Shown: positions 26,100 to 38,900 of the stretch, in pieces
Numbering within the stretch: the stretch's first letter is position 1
Layout: each line of letters begins with the position of its first letter
NCBI GenBank assembly: GCA_029204225.1
Contig: MU832083.1
Span: forward strand, 1-64,000
Reading direction: 5' to 3'
Length of the DNA stretch: 64,000 nt
Source of the DNA: Diphasiastrum complanatum
Taxonomy: Eukaryota > Streptophyta > Lycopodiopsida > Lycopodiales > Lycopodiaceae
The notes under the pieces: generated by a model
Told to the model about the DNA's origin: nothing
Databases searched by the model: none
The model's input: the letters and a program-made list of their open reading frames with translations, nothing else
Program-made: the position numbers and the translations under genes

Positions 26100-29000
26100 T
26101 AATGTCTTCTGGGTACCCAAAGATACATAAGACTTTAAAGAAAAATTTCAATTGTGGTTCATTACAATGAGAGGATTAAACGTCTCAAAAATAAAATTTA
26201 GCTAAGACTAAAAACTACAACAATATTAGGAACTGATAATGATTCCATGAAGTGGCTGGCCATCACAATATCTATCTATGTCTACACAATTAACTAGAAT
26301 ATAAGTCATCTTGTGTGTCCTGGGATAGATGTTTGAAGGTGGTCATGATGGTGGCTGGTGCTACTATTGTATGCCATGGTAAGCTTGATCCAAATGTATC
26401 TAGCTTGCTCATCTTGTTGCACAAGTATAAAAGAGGGTTCAATGAGCATGCAACTGTACCTGAACCTTGGCCACCTGCTCACTTGACCTCCTCTCTGAAA
26501 ATTGACTCAAATTTGTAACCAAGGTAAGCCAGTAAGCCTCTTTCCCAGCTCTCATGAGTCTCCATATAAAAAAATGCCATCGTTTATAAAAATTACATAG
26601 ATCACTGATGACAAAGATGTGTATTATAACAATTCTATTATTGTATCCAGTGTCCACAAGATCCAATGGGGTTGGCCAAGTTGGTTAACTTGGCATTAAA
26701 AGCTTCTTTGGTCCCAAGTTCAACCTCCCTTGAAAACCAAGATGCATAATTGTATCCACAAGGGGTATGGTTGGGACCTTGGAATGCTCCCATGCCCGAA
26801 GGCCCTAACTCCCTATGCTCATGATCCAAGGGGTGATCTTTTCTATTCATAAAAATGGGCTTGCCATCCCTAAAAGTGACCCACAGTCCCATCCTTTCGG
26901 ACTCTTGGAATGCTTGCTAATACTCTTCCACTTATTTAAATGTGAGGTCATCATCCATGAAAATTCGAGTGTTTTGTAATTTAACTCTCTGACAAAGAGC
27001 TACATATCTACTATCTTGATTATCAAACTTGATTACTAGGGTCATATTCAAGAATTGTTTTGCATCAGGTAAATCATCATGGAAGTTAGATATAACTCTC
27101 AATCTGATGTTAAGAGCTTTGCTTTCTCTTAACGTTTCTTTTGATAGAGTAGCTAAAATCATTGTGATCATGAGTTGCTTCATGTTTTCAGAGACATGTC
27201 ACCACCATGGCCCAAGAATTTTTTTCTTCTTTGCTTGTTTTTATTTGCTCTCCAACCTATGATCTCCTCAAAAGCATCCTTTGATAGGCCACCTTTATGC
27301 AATTCCTCGTTTTCTCTTCTTAATCTTGTAACTTCCTCTTGAAGAGGTTTAATCTCCTTTTCCCTCTCACCATTCTCTGCAATGTGCGTGTAGTTGTAAA
27401 GCCTCTTTCTTTCTCCTTTCTTATTTGGCAATAGGGTTTAGGATTTGCTTTTGGAGTAGACTATCATTTCACCAAGTGTTCCCAGTTCTCAGAAGATTCA
27501 GGGCTTGGATTACCGCATTGGTGATTTTTCTGGTCAGGCAGATTTCTACATCATTTCTCTGGAACACTATGACATTATTTTTGGTGCAGACTGGTTCTCT
27601 TCACTTGGTACTGTTGCTGTGGATCTCTACATATAGGTTTGCTGCAATCCATGCCGATGCTATGGATATATGGCATTCCTGGTTATTACGTATAGCTTAG
27701 TTTCCATTTGGACCTGTTGATTGGTGCTGGTTTTCCATATTACTGATCGCCTATGGTGCGGATATTTCTATGATTATGCATGTGGCTCTCTATCTGTTCC
27801 TTGGATTGTTGCTCATTGTTAGGCTTGGCATATCCTGATGGCTTGGGTTATTGCCTCCGTTCCAGCTACTGTTTGTCCAAGTGATCTTCAGGTTCCCCGT
27901 CATTTCAGGTTGCTCCATATCGCTTGGTCTCCGATGCTGAGTTGCCACTTTGTTCTGGTTTTCCGAGACCATCAGAGTACCTTGAGAGAGTTCCTTCTCC
28001 TCTCTTGGATAGTTTTTGGGGATGTTGCCGCCATTTACTTCAGTATTGCTCATATGTGCTTTGATACTCATTCCCAGCTACACGTGGATATTGCTCCGAT
28101 GCTTGCTACTAATGTTGGGGATCCTGTTCCTCGTTCCAGTGCATTTCTTCTATTCCTCACTTGTGCGCCTGGTGTGTACTTTGGGATTACACTTGTGGCC
28201 AGTTCCGATTGGTCATCCGATTCTCCATCCGTTTTTGGTGTATCCTATGATGGATTGGTATGTCCATATGAGGTCTTTCTGGATGAGTTTTTTGGCTACA
28301 GTTTTTCAGTTGGGGCCTCTACTATTTCTAGATTTGTTGCTATTGTTTTTACGCATCATGTCTTTTTAGATGATGCATTGATTTCTTGGACCTTCTGGAG
28401 CTTTTGGCATGCTGCTCTTCTCATGATAGGGGCCTTGAAGATACCGTGTGCCATTGCTACTTCTCATTCATGGGCCTTATGGATACCTTGGGCTTTTGAC
28501 CATGCTGGTGCACATTCTCCATTTTAGCTATCCTTTGTTAGAATGATCTCTTTATGCTCCATGTTTCCTGGCATATCGCTTGCTTTTCCATGCTATTACA
28601 GCGTGCTTGTCATCCTGCTTATGTTCCTACTCCTTGGTGCTGGTCTTCCGATGCTGCTATCTTTTCTTGGGGCACCTATATCACTAAGTTTGCACATATG
28701 GTTGATGGGTACGTGTATGGTGCGGCTATTCGCGATGAGTGTCCATCTCTTTTCCAGTTTCCTTATTGGCTTCCCGTTGCTGATGCAGTTCTACCTTCTC
28801 GGGCTTTTTGGATACCTTGGTATGATGTCCCTATCTTTTGGGCTGATCCTCTACTATCTCGGACATTACGGATACCTTGGCATTCCTGGTTGCTGCTTGA
28901 TCTTCTTCTGGTTCCTTGGCATTCTTGGTTGTTCCATATTGCTTGGTTTCAGATGACGCGGCCGAGATGCTCTTTTCGTTGCCATGATGTTGATCCTGAG

Positions 29001-32000
29001 CTATTCCCTTTCTTACCAGCTGCCATTCACCAAGCTCATCAATGTAGAGATAAAAAAGTGTAGAGCAAGCTTGTTCACCTACTACTAGTGACCTACCTAG
29101 ATATACTCTCAAAGGAGTGAAAACAACCCTCTCATAGAGTGTCATGATAGCTAGTATAATGTGTTGACAAAAATGAAGATCTTGTAACCTCTAAGTAAGG
29201 ATATATCGAGGGACAGAGTCAAATGCAATGAGTGATCTGAGGATGAAAATATGACCTAAAGTAGAGTGACAGGTCCTTGAAATTGGCTTTTCCAATAACA
29301 TGTAGCTGGCAAGTCTGTTCTCTACTCACTATTGTCTGAAGAATAGAACAATGTAGCTTGGCCACAACATGTCCAATGGTGAAATACTTGTTTCAGCCTC
29401 ATCGGATTGCCATTCTTATGGATGGGGTATTTGGACGGGACGCTTCTAGCGACAATGGTTTTCAGGAGGTTGCAATAATAGGGGATAGGATGTTAGCAAT
29501 ATGGATGAAAAGCTTGGTGTCAAGGTCCTTTCGTCTCCCAAGGACGTTCATGTATGTGCCTGATCAATGGTGTCATGGACCATCGATGTTGTAAATACAG
29601 ATAACTCTGAAGCTCCAGAGATTACAAAAATAGGTGTGGTAGGCACAATGTATAGAGTGGTGACATACTGGATCCATAATAGAGGTTAAGGGAGGTGGAG
29701 GTGCACGTGCACATGGAAAGAACTTGTGCCAAAAGTCTGAAAGACCCGAATGAGGAGATGTAACAAATTTGAAGTTGTCTCCTGTTTTCAACTTCCATAT
29801 AAGCTCTCTTCTTGCAAGAAAGGAAGCAGCGAGGGTATTAGGTGTGGAAAGAAGGTTCTAGTGTGGATGACTTAAAGATGGAATTGCTTGCATTCATCAT
29901 CATACCAAGTATTGCGAGGAAAAGTGAAACGAGAGATTGGTTTATATGGTCTAGTAGGAAATCAGGCCAAGTAGGAGAGGCTATGAAATTTGAGATATGT
30001 GCAATGAAGGATAGTGAACCCATGAGGTAGTCAACTATGCTATGGCCTCCACTATGAGGTGTGGCAAGTGAAGTCACCTGAAGAAGACAATTTGGAAAAG
30101 CCATTTTTTATAACCGGCAATCATAGGGTTCTTCTAAATGCAGCAAGTGCTCCCACATGCAATAACTACAACTATCCTGTTTGCTCTAGATTTCTAGATA
30201 GCAAGCTCCTCATCATCAAGTGTGAGTTGGCATAAGGGATCAATCTCAACATCATGTTAAGCAATCTATCTACTTGAGATCTTGGCATTGAAGTCCTCGA
30301 GTAGTAGGACTTGTCCACACTCATAAAAAGAAATGATATATGAGGAAATCAATGCCAAGATAAGGAGAGGTATCAAGATCCTCAACATATGAAGTCTTAG
30401 GAGAAAAGTAACAAGCGGCTATGACCACATCTGTCTCTAGGGCAAGTATCCAAATAAACCGTGCCATCTCATCTTGATTAGCCACAGAGAGTATTGGGCG
30501 TAAATGATCGCTAAAGAGACAAGCAACCCCACTCGAACCCTTGCCACTTGCTGATCGGATCTCATAATGATATATAGATACTACCACATAAAACTGGGAA
30601 AAAGTAGTAGAACCTTCTCATGACTCTCATGTATCTCGATGAGGAACCAAATGTCACCATTTTAAATGAAATCTTGTAAGTCTCCTACTATTAATGAAGA
30701 GTGAATTTTGTTGCGATTCCAAAATTCTATCCTTCATGGGTATAGATGGGACCGTGGCTTGCGTTTGTACCTTGAGCCCCCGACTCCCTATGCTTGTGGG
30801 GATAAAGGTGAACATTTGTCCATAAAGTGAGCCCTACCATCTTGAAAAATGACCCATATGTCTCTTTCTTTTGCCTCATGGAACGTTTTCCTATGTTCTT
30901 CTACCTTCATCATCCATAAAATGTGAGTGCCCTTATGCTTAGATCTTTGGCGAAGGGCTTTTCATCTACTATCACGTAACACAAACTTAATCACCAGTGT
31001 TGTCCTATCCTTTGTCCTCCAAGCTTTTTCCATCCCGATAGGTTTGATCACAAAAGTAGTCTCTAGGAAATGCGGCCTCTTGTGTTTCATCATGAGTACC
31101 AATATCCCTCAACTCGTACGCTTAGGGCTTTGAATTCCTGCAGCCATAGTCTATCAAAGATAGGGTCTTTTTAAAACTCTTCCCAACCACAGTGCATAGG
31201 ATCTAGTTTCCTCTTTGTGCTGCTCCAGCGTAATCTCGAAGTTTGAATTCGCTTAGAAGTTTCCTTCGTCATGAAGCAACTTTTCATTTTTCCACTTCAA
31301 GGCTGACAATCCTTCTTGTGGATCCATAATTTCCAAGCTTTTTGTTTCGTTTTGTAAAGACAATTCTTCATGCTCATTTTTCCTATTTTCATCCCTTGTC
31401 AACCGCTCTTGGATTTGTTATTGCAATGGCTCCAACATTAGGCTGAACTTGATGAGCAAAAGGCTGGTGATAGGGAGATAAATGCCCCCTATCTCAATAT
31501 GGTTGCAAAAAATGGCGCAAGTTCATTGCTAAGCAATGAATTTCATTCGGCTGTTGGTGTTGTAGAAACCCTTGAGAGCTACCAGGTGATTGCAGTTCTT
31601 CGAATGCTACACAACTGGGAGCTTCAAAGCTTCCCATGCACTGACATGCAATGTTTACATTCTACCATATCCATCTTCACTTACCATAATAGAGCCTTAC
31701 TATAGAAAGAGAGTAAGAAGATAGCTGAGGCCTGTCTGAGGACTGATTTAAAACAATATATGAGAGGCGGTCTGCTCCGACTCTATGTGCTGAGGGCTGC
31801 AACATGTAGAGTGCAGGCTCTAAACATTCAGTTAGACCGAGATGATATTGTGCATTTGGATCTAAACTGGAAACCTGTATTGCCTATTCCATTGAAAAAT
31901 GTACATATTTGTACTCTTCATGCAGAGGCTAGAAAAATATCTTTAAATCCTATGAGGAGGCAACATAGTTCAAGAAACATCGCATAAATCAATTGAAACC

Positions 32001-32400
32001 TCCTCATTTCTCTAACACTACTTCTACTTTCTCTATTCCTTTTCTAATTTCCACAAAGTGCATTGTCCTGTCTCTGTAGATGAGACGTTTGCCCATGTCT
32101 TTTGTTCGCTGGCGGGCCTTCTTCCATTCTTCCACCTTTACGTAAGTTAGGTCTTCATCCAAGAAGATCTGAGTACACTTTAACGTGGCCAGCTAACAGA
32201 GTGCATCTCACCTATGTGTTGATGATGAGAAGTAGATAACTAGGGTTTCTACATCCTTTTTGGCACACTAGGCCTTGTCCAGGCCGGTATCATGATGATG
32301 GAGCATGTCCGTAAAAAATTTGTTGGCTTCCCCGATAGCATCTTGCGTGTTGGGGAGTCCACGTACAAGAAGATTTAGGGCTTTGTGTTCCCATAATTGG

Positions 32401-32477
<77 letters not shown>

Positions 32478-32873
32478 ATTTATGCCTTTAGGGTACCAAC
32501 AAGTACATAAGACTGAAAGGTACATTTCAAATATGTGGCATAACAAGGGAGGGTACAAAACTTCTCTTAATGAAGTAGTGAATGGAATAGATATAAGCAT
32601 AAACATCATGATCAAGCAAATTAGATAAACAAGGATGAGCTACTAGAATAGTTAATCACAATATAACCAAGATAACCTATATAATCATGTAACTCACATG
32701 TTGTAGCAAGACTAAGTGGTGGGTCCATGAGGACGGAAGAATGAAGTGATGGTGGTTATAGAAGTGCCGGTGACTATTACTAATTTGGTATGTCTAGACC
32801 ATTGTCTTTGGGCACACGGACGTGGTGCACATGTGGTAGCACGCTTCACCATGCTGCCTGTCATGATGTATAG

Positions 32874-32952
<79 letters not shown>

Positions 32953-35900
32953 CATTAATGTCTTTTCATGCCAAAAGGCGTATAAGACAAGAGAAGTACA
33001 TCCAAGTATGATGGAAAGCTAGACGGATCAATGCCGTCGAAACAAAATTATTGCATTATCTAAACTGCTAGAACATAACAAAATGACAACTAAGAACAAA
33101 GAGAGATATATAGTCCAAGATTATATGGTATTGAGGCCATTTACATGTTCAATTGGACAACCCTTCATTTCTCTAAACTCTGCTCTAACTCAGTCGAAAC
33201 TACACTCTCAAATGCTTGATCTCAACACAATGAATGTTACCGTCTCTGTAGATCATTCATCTGCCTGTATCCTTTGCATTCTGAAGGGCCTTTTTCCATT
33301 CCACAACTTGTACATAAGTAAGATCTTCATCTAGAAAGATCTTAGTATCCTTTAGTTTAGACTGGCGTCGTAGCACCTCTCGCCTAGACTCCAACGAAGT
33401 AAAGCGTAAGACAAGAGTGATAACGTCTTTCTTGGTACGCCAAGCTGTATCCAAATCATTGCTATGATGCTGGAGGTTTTTGTCCAGAAAGTTTTTGGCT
33501 TCTCGAAGAGCATCCTAAGAGCTAGGGATGCCTCTTACACGGACATTGAGGGCCTTTTGCTCTCACAACCGGCTCTCGGTGAGTGTGGCGGAGATGAAAG
33601 AGACTAGGGCACTCGATTTACCTGGACGTTTAAGGATGTCTGCCCATGAAGCCTCCTTATGGTATTGTTTTTCACTTTTGTGGATAGTTTCAGTTGGCGT
33701 TGGCGTTATATTCTTTCCTTAGCCTCGGTGACCTCTTTCTTAACATCTGCTATGGAAGGATTGAGTCGCTGCATATGTGAAAGCAACTGCTAGATTGTCT
33801 TTTGCTGGGCATTGATCACCGTCTTTTGATATACCATTATGTTGTATAGCTTGTTGGTGTCTTCAGACAATAAAGGGATCAGATGAGTCAGATCTTTTGT
33901 TGGAGTGGATAGAAGCATCTAGTTCTGATGCGAGGTTAAGAGAAGAGCAATGTTGGGCTCATTATTATTAGTAGGCAAAGAAGAAGAGATAGGATGGTGT
34001 GAGGCAGATCAGATCTAGACTCTAGAGGAGGCATAGCTGGAGATGTAGAAGTCGTTGAGGCTGAAGCCATGGAGTCCGAAGATGGTGCTGTTGGAGGTGC
34101 TACTGCGAAACTGCAAGAGGGCAGGGAGTGGAGCTCCCCGTATTACCTCCCTGCTTATGCTTGGCTATGAGTAACTTCCGCAATTTTAGCAATGATACAG
34201 TTCTGCTATGGAGGCAGTCTGGCCTGGTGGTAGCAAACAGACTCTGCTCAGGTGTAGGGCGCTCAGATCCGCGAGCAGTACTGGCGCAGCAACATGTAGT
34301 ACGGGGTTCAGGAGGCGCGAGCAGCACATGCCCAGTGCGCCATCCCGCTGAAAAAGCACCATAAGAGAGAGAGATTGCATTTCACAAAGTTGGCCAACTA
34401 TACCTACATCAGAGACAATATATCAAGGCTGCAGCAAATCTGAAGACAGGTCGAATCTCAATGAACATGATGACACTTACAATGAAACGATGCACAAAAG
34501 TTGCAAATTGTTGACCAATGCGATGTACACGGTTGATTGCTTGTGCTTCAGCAGCTGGGTTCAATAAAGGCTCGACCAAAATCACATGCTGAGCTTCAAC
34601 AAGATTGAGGCCATTGGCACCTAGCTTGATTGGTAGAAGAAGAACAGTTTTGGACACTAGCCTCCTGGAACTATTCTTCAAACTGCCACCATGCTGTGGG
34701 ATCGTTCCTTTGAACTCTTGAATTGCAGAGTTTATTTTACTGTAAGAAACCAATCAAAAGCCACTGTTATTGTCATTGTCTACAGTCTGATCATCCTGAT
34801 CCAAGAAAGTGTTTCAAAGAACTTCCAAAATGACAGTCAATTCTAAAGCGTTAGAAGCATGTGAAGTTAACGAATCCCACAGGAATTTGAATTTTGCAGC
34901 ACAAAGCAATGTTGGAAGAACCTGTTCCCTTTCACTCGAGCGAAGGTGATGTTGTTGGCAAGTAGTGCATGCTCTACGACGTCAAGAACATCATGCCATG
35001 AAGAGAATATTAAAATTTTGGCATGCTTTTCTTTAGATTGTATCCAAAGGACTCTCCGGACTACGGCTTCCATCTGTACAAGTCAAAACTCATAATTTAC
35101 TAACTAGTTGAACATAAGCATACTATTGCCAACACACTTCAGTTGATTACTGGCATGGCCTATCGATCCTTTAGTCTTTCGGAAGTTGTAACAGAGAAGA
35201 TGACTCCATCAAACCCAGAGAAATTATATGTAAATGTTCAGATTTGTGACATTCAGTCAGCTATCTGCGTTACAAATTACACACTTGCCTTGGTTCCGTA
35301 TGAGCCCTCCACCTGAACTAAACTTTCTTCAGTGTCCTCATCTAACTTGGCTGTCTTTTTTGGGAAGGAGCATGCCTTACTCTCGTCATTTACATACATG
35401 ATATCACCATAATTAGCACGTCGCCTACATGATGGACAAAATATACTGTCCTGACTGGAATTTGAAGGAAAAGAATGCTTGCGCTCGATCATTGTGACAA
35501 CACCTGACAAGAACAGTGTTAACATGAAGCACATGACCCTATAGTTTTCAGCATTGTTCTACGGAAATTTTTATAGTAAGTCATGCAATAAGAGTCAACT
35601 GAGCACCAAGAATTTCCTAACACAAACTAAAAATAGAAAAAAAAACCAGATTGTTGGTCAGTAATTTTCTTACATTTGCAACACAATAAATGGCAGCAAG
35701 GAAGCACCATTTTTTCAGGACCAAGCTTCTCCTGACAAACTGGGCAGACGTGATCATGAATGCTTGTGTCTTTGGTAGTGCAGACTCTGTCTTCAGAGTC
35801 AATTGAAGTACTACAAACCGGTTGAAAACTGTCAGAACTGGTTTCTTTTGTAACCTGATTTTTGTCTGATTCTGTACCCCTGCACTTGGCCAGACCCTAC

Positions 35901-38900
35901 AAATTGCAAGAATCAGATCATCTGAAAAGCTCACATATCCTTAAATCTGCTTCTAGAGGTTGCCTAAATCTCTGATCAACTAAAGGTGATTCAAATTCCA
36001 CAGCTGCAATAGTTTTCAGTCAAAACAGACAGTTGCACTTGTTTCACTCTATAATAACCCCAAGCTCAAGTTCATGAACAGACAAGAAATCGGAAAGGAA
36101 AATACAGGTATCAGAAGGGAAGACTGCAAGCATTCAAAAGCAAGCATATAAGCTTCTCTACTTGTTTGGAACTTTTAAATCCTATAAGAAAAGTCAAATA
36201 TTAAGGGAGAATCTTTAAAATATGACAATTCAAACAATTTGTTTTTTGATATTCATTAATTGTTAAGATTCTGAATAGAAAATCTACAAGAGAAAAACTG
36301 GTGACAAATACAGCCTACCAGATTGTCCAAGATTACATTCATTTGCAAAGATCAGATAAAGCACTTCTTACATTTTTATTTTTAAAAATCAGCAATCATG
36401 CAAACTGTTTGGAGTTGAAGAACATAATTAAAAGACTGAAAAAAGCAGGCAGTAAAACTGATAATTGAAGCATTTACCACAATGTGAATGGGAAACGGGC
36501 TTCCTATCACGAAAAACATACCTTAGACTGCATTTAAAGTTACATGAAAGCCAAGTGGAACTTCATTTGTAGATTTTAAATCTATTGCTATTAATGAGAG
36601 TTTGATCGAGATATCTGACACTGTTCAGAGTTAGAATCAAAGTTAGAGAATTGAAGAGATGTCCAGTCGAACCTGTAAATGGTCTACAGACCATATAATC
36701 CTGGCATTGTTCTCTTCTTAGTTAGATCTTTTTTCAGTTCTGTTAAGTTGGCGGCATCGATCCATCTTTTTGATGTATTGTTCAGTCTTAGATGCCTTAT
36801 GGCATGGAAAAGACATTAATAAAGCTTCTTCTTCTTCTTCTTCTTCTTCTTTAGTGAATTGGTATGCTGACCAATGTAATAGGACTTGTCACCAGACTCG
36901 TAAATGCTCATTACAATTATTTAACGCATTGTTGCAGACATTGTGTAGCACTTATGCTCGTGATGGTCATAATGCGACTTGTAGGAATGACTACGATTGC
37001 TCTAAGGAATGATATGCTGCCCCTTCTAGTCATGTTAAGGATGCTTATTGTACATTTTCAACACCTTTTTCCTACTCCAAAGACATCGTTGAAGCTTTCT
37101 TGTGTCCTCTTACACAAAGTCTTGGGCCAAACTATGAGCCACCAAATGACTACATAACTGAGTGCACCCAAGATTGACCATAGCATAGTACTTTCCTAGT
37201 GTCTCACAATCTCACACATGGTTTCTGCATGCATAAGTGTGAGAATAGCCACATTGGACTTATTCACATAGACTGCCTAGATAGCTTATACTCTGGGGGC
37301 GTGAAAAGGAAAGCTATTCACAAGGACATTATATCGCAGGGCGAAAATTCACAATATCCAAATTTGCAGCCTTGTGACCAAAAAAATACCCAAAAACTAA
37401 GATAATTTGTCTCCTTTGCTATTATCGTCCTCATATAAAAAAACTACTTATAGATGGAAAAATGTCCGTGCTGAAAGACCAGACCAACTAGCTGTGTAGC
37501 ACAAATTTTGATAAGTCAGTAATATTGAGGTCCTGTATAACCATACCATAGATCCAGCGGTACCAGGATCCGCGGATCCCGGTACCGAGGATCCATACTG
37601 ATCCGCGGTACCATAATATATAATATTTTATAAAAAAATAAAATAAAATCAAGTGGGCAATATGGGTATCAGCTTGAAGCTGTTGACGAGAGCAGTGCAT
37701 TTATACAGGTTGCCGGTTCTAACGAGAGCGGCCAAAGGACCAAGGGGATGCAAAACACCAAAAAGTGTGTTTTCGCTCAGGGAGTCGGAAGGCCAAATCA
37801 TGAAGAGGTCGTACCGTCAGGGGGCTCTGCCCCCCGACCCCGCTGTTGGGGGGCTCTACCCCCCAAACCCCCCGCCGGGGGGTTACCGCCCCCCGGACCC
37901 CCTGTTTCCTGCCCCCCGAACCCCCGTTTCTCGGGGGGCTAACGCCCCTCCGAACCCCCAAGACTTGTTGCTATATAGAAACTGTAATCTAGCCATCTCA
38001 TAACCATCATGGTCTCACAGTAGACCATATACTAACAACCGTGCTCAGTAATGGCTTCTCCTCATAACGGGGGCCTTACAGATCTGAGCTCACGGTTAAC
38101 TAGTGACTACTATACTGAGAGGTGCATTATTTAGTTGTCTAACACATTTTGTAGTTGAAAGCACCGGCAACCTGCATAAATGCACTGCTCTCGTCAAGAG
38201 CTTCAAGCTGATACCCATATTGCCCACTAAATTTTAAAAAAAAATTAAATTAAATTAAAAAATGGTGCCGCCTTGGTACCGCGGATTTTTGGGCGGCACC
38301 ATAATGGCGGTACCACCATTATGGTACTGCGGTACCATAATGGCGGTACCACGTGCCACTATGAACCATACCAAAACCATACAAATGGAGAATAAAAGTG
38401 TGAGTGCAACACTTTTCAAAGAATGTTAAAAAAACCTTGGCTCATAACTGAGCAGCTTCAAACACATACAACACATTTATTAAAAGTTATACATGCTCAG
38501 TACCTCAAGGTATCGAAGTTGTCCCTTGGCACGATGCAAAAAATTTAGTGCCTCAAATTTCTCAGCTGTTAATTCTGCATTTTTGGCTGGAACCTCTTCT
38601 GGATGCAGTTTTGCAAGTTCTTCAGACTTGCTTATTCTCCCCTCCCCAGCACACCAGACAGATAGACGTACAGTAGAAATACTAAGCTCACTAAAAGCAT
38701 AAAGGACATTTCTTTGAGCAACTGCCAAAGCCCTCGCTTGCAACCATTCTTTACGCATAGCCTGTGACAATGAGCACCAATGTCACGTCAATATCAAAAT
38801 CACAATTCCATAAATGAGAACCTTTGATAGCGTTTTGGATTGTGACTATAGAAATTTATCTACATACTGCAAGAGACTGTAGTTGTTGTTTCGCTGCAGT

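Noticed and set aside
34100-34364. Pair of antisense ORFs between LINE copy 6 and the SHPRH helicase exon
   Set aside because: They lie in the intron, have no motif and are open in several frames, which fits GC-rich noncoding DNA.
35617-35934. 105-codon ORF over the RING exon
   Set aside because: It is the wrong frame; the adjacent frame carries the RING cysteines and joins in phase with both neighbouring exons.
37653-38003. 116-codon Pro/Gly-rich ORF and its antisense partner
   Set aside because: It lies across the inverted repeat and GC-palindrome core of the TIR element; the proline runs are translations of C-runs.
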